Positions 56,734 through 64,000 of a stretch of DNA of 64,000 nucleotides are shown piece by piece. The notes below the pieces were generated by a model. It was not told where the DNA came from. It made no database searches and saw nothing but the letters and a program-made list of their open reading frames with translations. The stretch spans positions 53,113 through 117,112 of the forward strand of contig JBFMGD010000002.1 in the NCBI GenBank assembly GCA_040751775.1, in the 5' to 3' direction. This stretch comes from JBFMGD01 sp040751775 (lineage in GTDB: Bacteria; Bacillota; Dethiobacteria; DTU022). The stretch's first letter is position 1, and every line of letters begins with the position of its first letter. A program made the translations under genes and the position numbers.

Positions 56734-59706
56734 TCATAAACCGTATTCCGCTCTTTCGATAAGTTCTATCTGCATATCCTTGTTAAGGGACACAAAATAG
56801 GCGTTGTAACCGGAAATCCGCACCAAAAGATTCTGGTACTTTTCCGGGTTAGCCATGGCATCTTTTAGTACATTGGAATCGACCATATTGAACTGAGTCT
56901 GCATCCCACCCTGTTCAAAATAGGTCTTAACGTAAGAAAGCATATGGTCCACCGTCTGTTCCCTGGTATCCTTTGCCGAAGGGACCAGCTTAACGTTAAA
57001 GGCAATATTGTTATCTAGGCTAATGGGATTCAACCGGGCAACGTCCCTGATATTATCCAGGTAATTTTTTGACGCCGAGGGATGGGGCGTCAATCCCGGT
57101 GTAAAGGCCTTCCTTGCCAGCCTGCCCGAAGGCAGAGCGCCTGAGAGTGTCCCGTAGGCCACATGCTGTGACATGGACCAGAATCCCGAGGTATACTTAC
57201 CACCGCGGTAATTGCTGTGGGAGGCGTAACATTCATGGATAAACCGGGCAACCCTGTTGGCCAATTCCAGGGCCTCCGGATTGCCGGATCCGAAAAGAGG
57301 CACCTTATTTTTTACCAGAGCATGCAATCTGGGGTTATCTGCAAAATTCGCATCAAGGGCCGCCTTCAATTCCGGGAAGCTTACCCTTCCTTCATCAAAT
57401 ACCAGTTTCTTGATCACCATCAGGGAGTCGGTTACATCCGCCAGCCCGATGTTGGAGGTGCCCGAAGTATTATAGAGGGCGCCTCCTTTCGTCACATCAA
57501 GTCCTTTATCGATGGCGCCTTTGATAAAAGCACTGAGCAAAGGAGTAGGCCGGTAGTATACATGGGCTTCTGCCAGCATGTTGTTTAATTCGACTGCATG
57601 ATCGATTAAAAACCGCATCTGCGTTGCAAAGGCTTGGAAAAATTCATTGAAATTATTAAAATCACTTTTTTCTATACTGCCGGTCTTGGGACCGAGATCC
57701 CATTCCATGGTGTGGTGGCGCCCGTTATTTAGGGCCATCTCCAGGGCGGATACCATATTCATCAGAATAGATCCGGTGTGGCCCATATGTTTCCCGCACA
57801 AGGTAGGTTCGACACAACCCGTGGCCGCCCAGTCGCGGATATCTTCTAGGGGATACCCGTGCTGCATGAGAGACTCAAAGACCGCCTCGTCATTATGCAT
57901 GGAAGGAGTGGCAGCAGTAACGAAATTAACCTCGCAGAGTCGCTTCAGATAAGTATCACTGTTTTTCTTAAGATGGAATCTGGCATTCACATTGGGGTCC
58001 CGGATGGAAAGCATTTCTGTAACCTTGAGGAAGATATAGGTCATGTCGTTTACTCCATCTTCCCCGTCCGGCGTTACCCCACCGAGGGTGATGGCCTGAT
58101 CTGATGAACTGCCGCCAAAAAGATAGTTGCCGATATCGGGTACCAGAGGCAGGTGATCGGTTCCCCGCATGTATAGACACCCCACCAGTTCAATAGCCCT
58201 TTTGAGATAGGCTTGGCGCTCCTCTTCGGCGGTTATTGTTTTGATGTCATTTTCAAAGTAGGGCTGGAGCCACTGGTCCAGCCTCCCCAGGGACAACCCG
58301 GTATTGGTGTTCTCCATGTGTAGCGCGACCCAGGTAATCCATACCGCATTGATGGCTTCGTCTAGGGTTTCCGAGGGATTAGCCGGCACCTTCCGGCATA
58401 TTTCAACAAGGCGTTCAAATTCTGCTTTTCTTACCGGATCTGTTTCCCCGGCGGCCAGCCTTTTGGCTTCCTTAGATAGATTCATGGAATAGGCCGCTAC
58501 CCCTTCCAGGGTAATCAGCATGGCCTGAAGGGTATTTTTTTGGCCTGTATCCAGATCTCCACTCTGTTCGAGCTTTCTCTCTATTTCCCTGATAATGCCC
58601 TTTGTTCCCTTGGCAAGAACAGTGGGAAAGTCGGGGATAGTATGTGAGATCCCCACAGATTTCCAGACAAAGTAATAAACCCAACGCTCGTCAATCTGCA
58701 GGCAGAGTGGATTATGGTAGTTGGTCCTCACCCATTCCCTGAAATTACGTTTGGCCCAGTAAGCAAATACATCATGCAAGATGTCGGCGTCTTCTTCGGA
58801 CACCAGGTAGGGATTGAGAATGCGCTTTTCGACTGAAGCCAGCTCTCCCCAGATAATGGTACCCTGGGCATCAGGATAAATAAGTACCCCGGTGGGCTGT
58901 TTCGAAGTGCTGGTTCCGGCAATTAAATCATTGTGAGCAATAATTGGCTTGCGGTTTATCATCAGGTATTTATAAGCGTAGGCCTGACGAAGCTCAGGAA
59001 CCCAGGGGTTCCCTTCCCGGTCGTACTCAAACCCGTTGGCCCGGTACCATTCCGTGAGCAGCTTCGGTCGTTCCGCGCACATCTGCGGCAAAAGTGTAAA
59101 ATGGTTATGAAGGAATTCCTGCAGACGCGGAAAATCACTGATACTGTAAGATGAAAGATAGGGATCCTCGAGGTATTTTACACCTTTATCCACCCGGCTG
59201 CCTTTCATAAAGTATCTTTCTCTTTTATTTAACCCCCTGGACAGTTCCGGGTCGTTGACGGCATAAATACTTTTCCGAAGTTTTCTATCTCTTCGGTAAT
59301 TTTTTTGCATCATTCGCTGGTGCTGCTTACCCATCAGGAGGGAAACAAAGTAATTAAAAAGCTGAAGGTAGGTCATATTTCCGTCAAGAATCATTTTATT
59401 GTTTAAAATCAGGTTAAGCATCTCATTAGGAGTAATGCTGAGCATTTCCATGATGGTTGAATCATTTACAAACCTTAGTGTAACGTCAACATCATCAGGA
59501 ATTTTTGATAATACGCCGACACGCCCATGATTAAATTTAATGGCTTGCTCTACTGTCCCCGTTTCCGTTCTAAAACCAACAGCAAAATTTATCCAGCCGT
59601 CAGTATTACGAAGGTATTTTTTTAGAGATGACCGGTGGTTGTACTGGGCCGCCATCAATCGAAGCAGAAAATTGGTTAACAGATTGGTTGTGGTTTTTCT
59701 TTGCAC
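56734..59706 (-). CDS. Glycyl radical enzyme with N-terminal SCP2-like domain
   Basis: 990 residues. The PFL-like barrel carries the active-site motif TGCVEP with Cys631 and Glu633, and the C-terminus has the glycyl radical loop RISGYNAYF with Gly966. The GCxEP pattern is that of the dehydratase/lyase branch (choline trimethylamine-lyase, glycerol dehydratase and similar). It is 150-200 residues longer than those. The extra N-terminus (about 40-135: AIKFNHGRVGVLSKIPDDVDVT..., ITPNEMLNLILNNKMILDGN) looks like an SCP2 sterol-carrier fold (inference). The GTG start follows AGGAGG. No activating enzyme is adjacent. Substrate unknown. Confidence 0.9.
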   Translation of the reverse strand: MQRKTTTNLLTNFLLRLMAAQYNHRSSLKKYLRNTDGWINFAVGFRTETGTVEQAIKFNHGRVGVLSKIPDDVDVTLRFVNDSTIMEMLSITPNEMLNLILNNKMILDGNMTYLQLFNYFVSLLMGKQHQRMMQKNYRRDRKLRKSIYAVNDPELSRGLNKRERYFMKGSRVDKGVKYLEDPYLSSYSISDFPRLQEFLHNHFTLLPQMCAERPKLLTEWYRANGFEYDREGNPWVPELRQAYAYKYLMINRKPIIAHNDLIAGTSTSKQPTGVLIYPDAQGTIIWGELASVEKRILNPYLVSEEDADILHDVFAYWAKRNFREWVRTNYHNPLCLQIDERWVYYFVWKSVGISHTIPDFPTVLAKGTKGIIREIERKLEQSGDLDTGQKNTLQAMLITLEGVAAYSMNLSKEAKRLAAGETDPVRKAEFERLVEICRKVPANPSETLDEAINAVWITWVALHMENTNTGLSLGRLDQWLQPYFENDIKTITAEEERQAYLKRAIELVGCLYMRGTDHLPLVPDIGNYLFGGSSSDQAITLGGVTPDGEDGVNDMTYIFLKVTEMLSIRDPNVNARFHLKKNSDTYLKRLCEVNFVTAATPSMHNDEAVFESLMQHGYPLEDIRDWAATGCVEPTLCGKHMGHTGSILMNMVSALEMALNNGRHHTMEWDLGPKTGSIEKSDFNNFNEFFQAFATQMRFLIDHAVELNNMLAEAHVYYRPTPLLSAFIKGAIDKGLDVTKGGALYNTSGTSNIGLADVTDSLMVIKKLVFDEGRVSFPELKAALDANFADNPRLHALVKNKVPLFGSGNPEALELANRVARFIHECYASHSNYRGGKYTSGFWSMSQHVAYGTLSGALPSGRLARKAFTPGLTPHPSASKNYLDNIRDVARLNPISLDNNIAFNVKLVPSAKDTREQTVDHMLSYVKTYFEQGGMQTQFNMVDSNVLKDAMANPEKYQNLLVRISGYNAYFVSLNKDMQIELIERAEYGL

Positions 59707-59723
59707 ACTAGATGCCTCCTTTT

Positions 59724-60061
59724 TTAGGAAACGCTACCGCTGCTTTCAGTATGTTTCTGTATGAAAGGCTCTAACAAATCTGCAGCTATTTTTTGCTTGA
59801 TACCTTCGATATCACTGTCTACTTCCTGCAAGACCCTGCTGTTAATCAGGTTTACCAGTCCGTTAAGGGTAACCCAAAGCTTAATAGTACCATAGAGGGG
59901 GTCATAATTTTTCGGAAAACCATTTTCCTCAATTATCTCAGCAATTACTCTAGCGGTAATCTCCGCCGGTCGTACAGAATTTCAAATCCTTTAGTCTGAA
60001 TGGCCAGATAGAGCTCATCTTTGTTTAAATAAATTAATTTAACATATATAATTCTATGTGT
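59724..60061 (-). pseudogene. TetR-family regulator remnant
   Basis: The 3' part reads RPAEITARVIAEIIEENGF, ... TIKLWVTLNGLVNLINSRVL and ends SSGSVS with a stop at 59726-59724, typical of a TetR C-terminal domain. Upstream, in another frame, YLNKDELYLAIQTKGFEILY corresponds to the end of the TetR DNA-binding domain and the next helix, so a frameshift lies near 59965. A stop precedes it at 60062-60064 and the helix-turn-helix is missing. It lies just before the glycyl radical enzyme gene on the same strand and was probably its regulator. Confidence 0.7.
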
Positions 60062-60133
60062 CTATACTTTTTACTGATCTTCCGTATATCAATAAAGAGG
60101 TAATGTTTTCTCAGGGTGACATGATATGGTATA

Positions 60134-60153
60134 GGGCGCGGTATGCCGCGCCC
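60134..60153. terminator. GC-rich hairpin between the csp gene and the tetR remnant
   Basis: GGGCGCG (60134-60140) pairs with CGCGCCC (60147-60153) around a 6-base loop. A short ATTTT follows on the + strand; on the - strand, where the csp-like gene ends, there is no T-run. A possible end point for the csp-like transcript. Confidence 0.45.
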
Positions 60154-60198
60154 ATTTTAACATTTGAAGATTAACATGCATTCCTGTTGGTAAATCTT

Positions 60199-60543
60199 TT
60201 ACATGGGCATGTTGCGGCACTCGGTTGCACAATCGCGGCAGAATTGTGCGCAATCTTGGCAATGCCGGTCCTTGAACTTGGCACATTCGGCCGCGCAGGC
60301 ATCACAGATGTCGGCGCATATCATGCAGAGTTGGTGCGCATGTGTGCTTCCCCGGGACATCCATTGGGCTGACAGGGAGCAGATATCAGCGCAATCCCTT
60401 AACACCTGGATACAGTGCATTCTGGCCTGGACATCAGGCTCCTGCAGGCAGGAGGTAATACACTGTTCACAAGCCTGCATGCACTTGACACAAGCATCAA
60501 TGCACCTCTGCCAGGTTGATTGTGATGTATCCACCTGTGGCAT
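60199..60543 (-). CDS. Cysteine-rich four-helix bundle copper-binding-like protein
   Basis: 114 residues with 19 cysteines, mostly as CxxC and CxxxC along predicted helices (CIDACVKCMQACEQCITSC; CMICADICDACAAEC; HCQDCAQFCRDCATEC). This is the pattern of the DUF326/Csp family, whose characterised members store Cu(I) in the core of a four-helix bundle. AAGGAGG precedes the ATG at 60543; a longer in-frame start was rejected. No signal peptide, so a cytosolic form. It may protect from copper in an anaerobe (inference). Confidence 0.88.
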   Translation of the reverse strand: MPQVDTSQSTWQRCIDACVKCMQACEQCITSCLQEPDVQARMHCIQVLRDCADICSLSAQWMSRGSTHAHQLCMICADICDACAAECAKFKDRHCQDCAQFCRDCATECRNMPM

Positions 60544-60743
60544 TTTCCTTGCCTCCTTTATTAGTTTGTATAGAGTAGTATGCCCTGTTACTGCCAGGTT
60601 GAAAATGTTGCGAGTTGCCAATAAAAGGTCTGTTGCGCATATTAAGGATTAAGCCGGAGTTCAGGGGTAACAGGCATCTTCATCATTATTACCGGGGCAT
60701 TGGGTTATTAATCTTTAAGTAGGATTTTAACAGCCGGGGTGGA

Positions 60744-60784
60744 ATTAAGAAATACCCGGACAGCCTCCGGCGCTGTTTCTTAAT
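60744..60784. promoter_or_regulatory. Hairpin/palindrome upstream of the NmrA-type gene
   Basis: ATTAAGAA (60744-60751) and TTCTTAAT (60777-60784) pair, with an inner ACAGC/GCTGT stem (60760-60764 with 60772-60776). It lies 26 bases before the gene. The rest of 60544-60810 shows no further feature. Confidence 0.4.
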
Positions 60785-60810
60785 CTTATTAGGATAGGAC
60801 TGAAGCGGCC

Positions 60811-61689
60811 ATGATTTTGGTAACAGGCGCGGCCGGAAAGACAGGCAAGGCCGTGATTAATGCTCTTGCGCGGCGCGGGGCGGCCACGCGTGCGCTGGTG
60901 CGGCGGGAGACCCAGGCGGCGGCGGTCAATGCGCTGGGCGCGCGGCAGGTAACAATGGGGGATATGGCGGACCGGTCCGTGCTGCGGCAGGCGCTATCCG
61001 GGGTGCGGGCTGTCTATCTGGTTTGCCCGAACATGCACCAGGAAGAAGAGCTGATCGGGCGGCTTGCTATTGCCGCCGCGCGAGAAGCCGGGGTGAAACA
61101 CTTCGTTTACCATTCCGTAATGCATCCGCAAACGGAAAAGATGCCGCACCACTGGCACAAGCTGCGTGTGGAAGAAGCGCTGTTCGAATCGGGTTTTAAC
61201 TATACCATCCTGCAGCCGGCGGCTTACATGCAAAATGTGTTGGCCGGCCGGGAGTCCATGATCAATGAAGGTATCTACCGGGTGCCGTACCCGGTGGAGA
61301 CAAAAATAAGCATGGTTGACCTGGAAGACGTTGCCGAAGCAGCCGCTGTTGTCCTCACCGAACCGGGCCACGCCGGCGCCGTCTACGAACTGGCCGGGCC
61401 GGAAGCGCTTGCCCAAACCGAGGTAGCCGCGATGATTTCAAAAACAACCGGTTGCCCTGTCCGTGCGGCGCAGGTTTCGCCGCAGTTGTGGCGGCGGCAG
61501 GCCGTCGCTTCCGGCCTGGGGAAATACCAGGTTGAAACTTTGCTGAAGATGTTCGATTACTATGCCCGGTACGGTTTCTGGGGGAATGGGAATGTATTGA
61601 GGTGGCTGCTCAAGAGAGCGCCGGCCGGCTTTGCTGCTTTTGCGGAAAGAGAATTTGCCGTTTATCGTCCGTCAACCGATCACCAATAA
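60811..61689 (+). CDS. NmrA-type NAD(P)-binding oxidoreductase
   Basis: The 292-residue protein opens with a dinucleotide-binding motif (MILVTGAAGKTGKAV) and follows the atypical SDR pattern of NmrA/azoreductase-like proteins: GVRAVYLVCPN, GVKHFVYHS, and the segment TILQPAAYMQN. The Tyr-x-x-x-Lys of classical SDRs is not evident, so it may be a redox sensor or a reductase. It converges on typA. Confidence 0.8.
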   Translation: MILVTGAAGKTGKAVINALARRGAATRALVRRETQAAAVNALGARQVTMGDMADRSVLRQALSGVRAVYLVCPNMHQEEELIGRLAIAAAREAGVKHFVYHSVMHPQTEKMPHHWHKLRVEEALFESGFNYTILQPAAYMQNVLAGRESMINEGIYRVPYPVETKISMVDLEDVAEAAAVVLTEPGHAGAVYELAGPEALAQTEVAAMISKTTGCPVRAAQVSPQLWRRQAVASGLGKYQVETLLKMFDYYARYGFWGNGNVLRWLLKRAPAGFAAFAEREFAVYRPSTDHQ

Positions 61690-61721
61690 TCTTTCTAGCG
61701 GTGCCCTGGTCCGGGTATGAA

Positions 61722-63545
61722 TTAGCTTTTCCGAACCGCCCGTTCCCGTTTACTGCGATCGAGGATTTTTTTGCGCATGCGGATGGCCGCCGGGGTAATC
61801 TCCACCAGTTCGTCATCTTCGATGTATTCCATGGCCCGCTCGAGGCTGAATTGAACCGACGGCGCCAGGCGGATAGCCTCGTCGGCGTTGCTGGAGCGGA
61901 TATTGGTCAGATGTTTCTTTTTGCAGACGTTTACATCGATATCGCTTTCCCGGGAATGTTCTCCCACGATCATGCCGGCATAGACTTTGTCGGTCGGATT
62001 GATAAATAACGTGCCCCGGTCTTCGACGTGGTGAATGCCGTAGCCGGTTGCTTCCCCGGTTTCAAAAGCGATCAAGACACCGCGGCGTCTGCCGCTGATT
62101 TCACCTTTCCATGGACCGAAATGATCAAAAAGATAATGCATAATCCCCTCGCCCCTGGTATCGGTAAGCAGTTCGGAGCGAAATCCGATTAAGCCGCGCG
62201 CCGGGATCAGGAATTCAAGCTTGACATTGTTCTCTCCCACCGGAAGCAGGTTAATCATTTCGCCGCGGCGGCTGCCTAGATTTTCAATAACGCGTCCGGA
62301 GTAGACTTCCGGCAGGTTGATAAAAAGCCGCTCGTACGGTTCGCACAAAACGCCGTTGATCTTTTTTAAGATCGGTTTTGGTTTGGATATTTGCAGTTCG
62401 TAACCCTCGCGCCGCATATTCTCAATTAAAATACCCAGATGCAGTTCGCCGCGACCCGCTACCTGGAAGGAATCGGGCGACTCGGTCTCAGCCACCCGGA
62501 GGCTCACGTTGGTTTCCGCCTCTTTCCAGAGGCGGCTGCGCAGCTGGCGGGAGGTGACGTACTTACCTTCCCGGCCGGCGAAGGGACTGTCATTGACCAT
62601 GAAAGTCATGGTCAGCGTCGGTTCATCAACGGCAAGCAGGGGCAGGGGAAACGGGTTATCGGGATCGCTGACAGTCTCCCCGATATTGACCTGCCCCAGC
62701 CCGGCTACGGCGACAATGTCACCGGCTTCGGCCCGGTCAATATCACGGCGCTTCAGGCCTTCGTAGGTCCATAGCTTGCTCACCTTTACGGTTTCGATAG
62801 CACCGTCACGCTTGCAAAGGCTGACCTGACGGCCGGCTTGCAGGCAACCGTTGTGAATCCGGCCGATCCCGATTCGGCCGACATAGTCGTCATAATCAAG
62901 AGTATTGATCTGAAGCTGCAGCACGCCGTCCGGATCAACGACCGGGGCGGGAATTTCAGCGACAATCAATTCAAAAAGCGGCTGCATGCTGCCGCCGGGT
63001 TCATTTGGATCCGCGGTAGAGATCCCCTCACGAGAGGAAGTATAGATTACCGGAAAATCAAGCTGCCAGTCCGCGGCTTCGAGCTCTACGAACAGATCAA
63101 AAATTTCATTTAAAACTTCGTCCGGACGGGCATCAGGGCGGTCGATCTTATTCACCACGACAATAATGCGCAGCCCCACTTCCAGCGCCTTGCGCAGGAC
63201 GAACTTCGTTTGGGCCATCGGTCCTTCAAAGGCGTCTACCAGCAAAAGAGCACCGTCCACCATACGCAGCACTCGTTCCACTTCGCCGCCGAAATCGGCG
63301 TGGCCGGGTGTGTCGACAATATTGATCTTGGTATTTCCGTAATGCACCGCGGTATTTTTGGAGAGAATGGTGATACCCCGTTCCCGTTCCAGGTCGTTGG
63401 AGTCCATGACCCGCTCAATGACCCGTTCGTTTTCCCGGAAAATGCCCGCTTGCCGGAGCAGGCAGTCCACCAGGGTGGTTTTGCCGTGATCGACATGAGC
63501 AATGATCGCAATGTTGCGAATATGATCTTGTGCTTTTTTACTCAT
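61722..63545 (-). CDS. typA: Translational GTPase TypA/BipA
   Basis: Ribosome-binding GTPase related to EF-G, involved in stress and assembly. From the ATG at 63545 it has 607 residues with G1 AHVDHGKTT, G3 DTPGHADF, G4 NKIDRPDA, then GRGELHLGILIENMRREGYEL and ARGLIGFRSELLTDTRGEG, as in all TypA proteins. An ATG at 63569 would add 8 residues; GGTGA before the 63545 start favours the shorter form. Single gene; no terminator was evident. Confidence 0.95.
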   Translation of the reverse strand: MSKKAQDHIRNIAIIAHVDHGKTTLVDCLLRQAGIFRENERVIERVMDSNDLERERGITILSKNTAVHYGNTKINIVDTPGHADFGGEVERVLRMVDGALLLVDAFEGPMAQTKFVLRKALEVGLRIIVVVNKIDRPDARPDEVLNEIFDLFVELEAADWQLDFPVIYTSSREGISTADPNEPGGSMQPLFELIVAEIPAPVVDPDGVLQLQINTLDYDDYVGRIGIGRIHNGCLQAGRQVSLCKRDGAIETVKVSKLWTYEGLKRRDIDRAEAGDIVAVAGLGQVNIGETVSDPDNPFPLPLLAVDEPTLTMTFMVNDSPFAGREGKYVTSRQLRSRLWKEAETNVSLRVAETESPDSFQVAGRGELHLGILIENMRREGYELQISKPKPILKKINGVLCEPYERLFINLPEVYSGRVIENLGSRRGEMINLLPVGENNVKLEFLIPARGLIGFRSELLTDTRGEGIMHYLFDHFGPWKGEISGRRRGVLIAFETGEATGYGIHHVEDRGTLFINPTDKVYAGMIVGEHSRESDIDVNVCKKKHLTNIRSSNADEAIRLAPSVQFSLERAMEYIEDDELVEITPAAIRMRKKILDRSKRERAVRKS

Positions 63546-63693
63546 TCTTGTTATATTCACCTTTTTCATAACGCTATATCCAACTTCTTATTAAAACACG
63601 ATTGTTCGGGAAATGCAATTAAGTTTCGGAAGATTATAAGGATATCGCTCTTTCGTAGAGCGTAATGAAGCAGAATTTAAAGGGCGTTAAGTG

Positions 63694-64000
63694 TTAACCT
63701 TGGCGAATCAACGTAGAGTTTGGGTTTTCCTTTCTCGTGAGTGGTTCATTTACAGGCAGTACGACCACCGGCATCTTTTGTATTCTGCGATAATACCGCT
63801 TGATTTCCTGGAACAAGTGAAACAGTGAGGCGCGGCTGACAAACTCTTGCCGTGAGCGTGGCAGTTCAGTGGCGGCAAAGCTTTGTTCCAGCCTTTCCAT
63901 AAGCTGATCTATTCTCTCGTAGTTATTTCTTTTGCCGGTAACCCTGTGGTATTGTACTTTTTGCACAATCCGGAATAGCTTGACCAGCGTGATCGCTTGC
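63694..64000 (-). CDS. Hypothetical protein, C-terminal part (gene runs off the window)
   Basis: The - strand frame is open from the window edge (QAITLVKLFRIVQKVQYHRV...) to a stop at 63694. A GTG at 63966 could be a start but has no good ribosome binding site, so the gene probably begins beyond 64,000. The visible 101 residues are basic and helical (YERIDQLMERLEQSF, LFHLFQEIKRYYRRIQK) and no family is recognised. Confidence 0.5.
   Translation of the reverse strand, partial: QAITLVKLFRIVQKVQYHRVTGKRNNYERIDQLMERLEQSFAATELPRSRQEFVSRASLFHLFQEIKRYYRRIQKMPVVVLPVNEPLTRKENPNSTLIRQG

Overview
The window reads as part of the chromosome of an anaerobic Clostridia-class Firmicute, probably a Peptococcaceae- or Syntrophomonadaceae-like organism. 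The lineage is an inference. It rests on the S10-spc-alpha ribosomal gene order running into ecfA1-ecfA2-ecfT-truA-rplM-rpsI, zinc-binding forms of S14, S4 and L36, consistent AGGAGG ribosome binding sites with many TTG/GTG starts, the cdaA-ybbR-glmM-glmS block, and anaerobic functions (glycyl radical enzyme, corrinoid methyl transfer, Mo/W cofactor synthesis, radical SAM).

Layout. 1-13,042 is the ribosomal supercluster on +, from the tail of L23 to L17, with secY, map, a KOW protein, infA and rpoA inside it; adk is absent from its usual place between secY and map. 13,216-17,815 holds the ECF transporter energizing module, a 30-bp perfect inverted repeat, truA, and rplM-rpsI. 17,940-25,329 carries an AddB/AddA-type recombination pair and a metallo-beta-lactamase-fold protein, followed by an archaeal-like prenylglyceryl phosphate synthase. 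26,256-32,585 on - is a five-gene molybdopterin operon with three fused or extended products. Its leader ends in a terminator and looks like a Moco/Tuco riboswitch.

32,690-33,741 is a small graveyard: a decayed AbiEii-type toxin-antitoxin pair, a REP-like sequence and a gene fragment. 33,742-38,353 is a poly-gamma-glutamate operon (pgsB-pgsC-pgsA plus a gamma-glutamyltransferase). It is followed by remnants of a Gfo/Idh oxidoreductase and of a tungsten aldehyde oxidoreductase, then two half-size chromate transporters with a MarR regulator on -. 40,849-43,292 on - is a sigma/anti-sigma operon with two membrane proteins. 43,524-45,907 is an AmmeMemoRadiSam pair, followed by an alanine/sodium symporter, the c-di-AMP cyclase block, and glmM/glmS.

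52,500-60,100 is the most accessory part and by eye more A+T-rich than its neighbours. It has a corrinoid protein, a URO-D-family methyltransferase, a GntR/UTRA regulator and a second corrinoid protein on +. Converging on them is a 990-residue glycyl radical enzyme with an extra N-terminal SCP2-like domain, preceded by a broken TetR gene. A perfect 12-bp palindrome lies on the promoter of the corrinoid operon. I consider this cluster the best candidate for an undescribed catabolic system; its substrate cannot be read from the sequence. The window ends with a cysteine-rich copper-storage-like protein, an NmrA-type oxidoreductase, typA and the tail of an unrecognised gene. No tRNA, rRNA, CRISPR array or intact transposase was seen.
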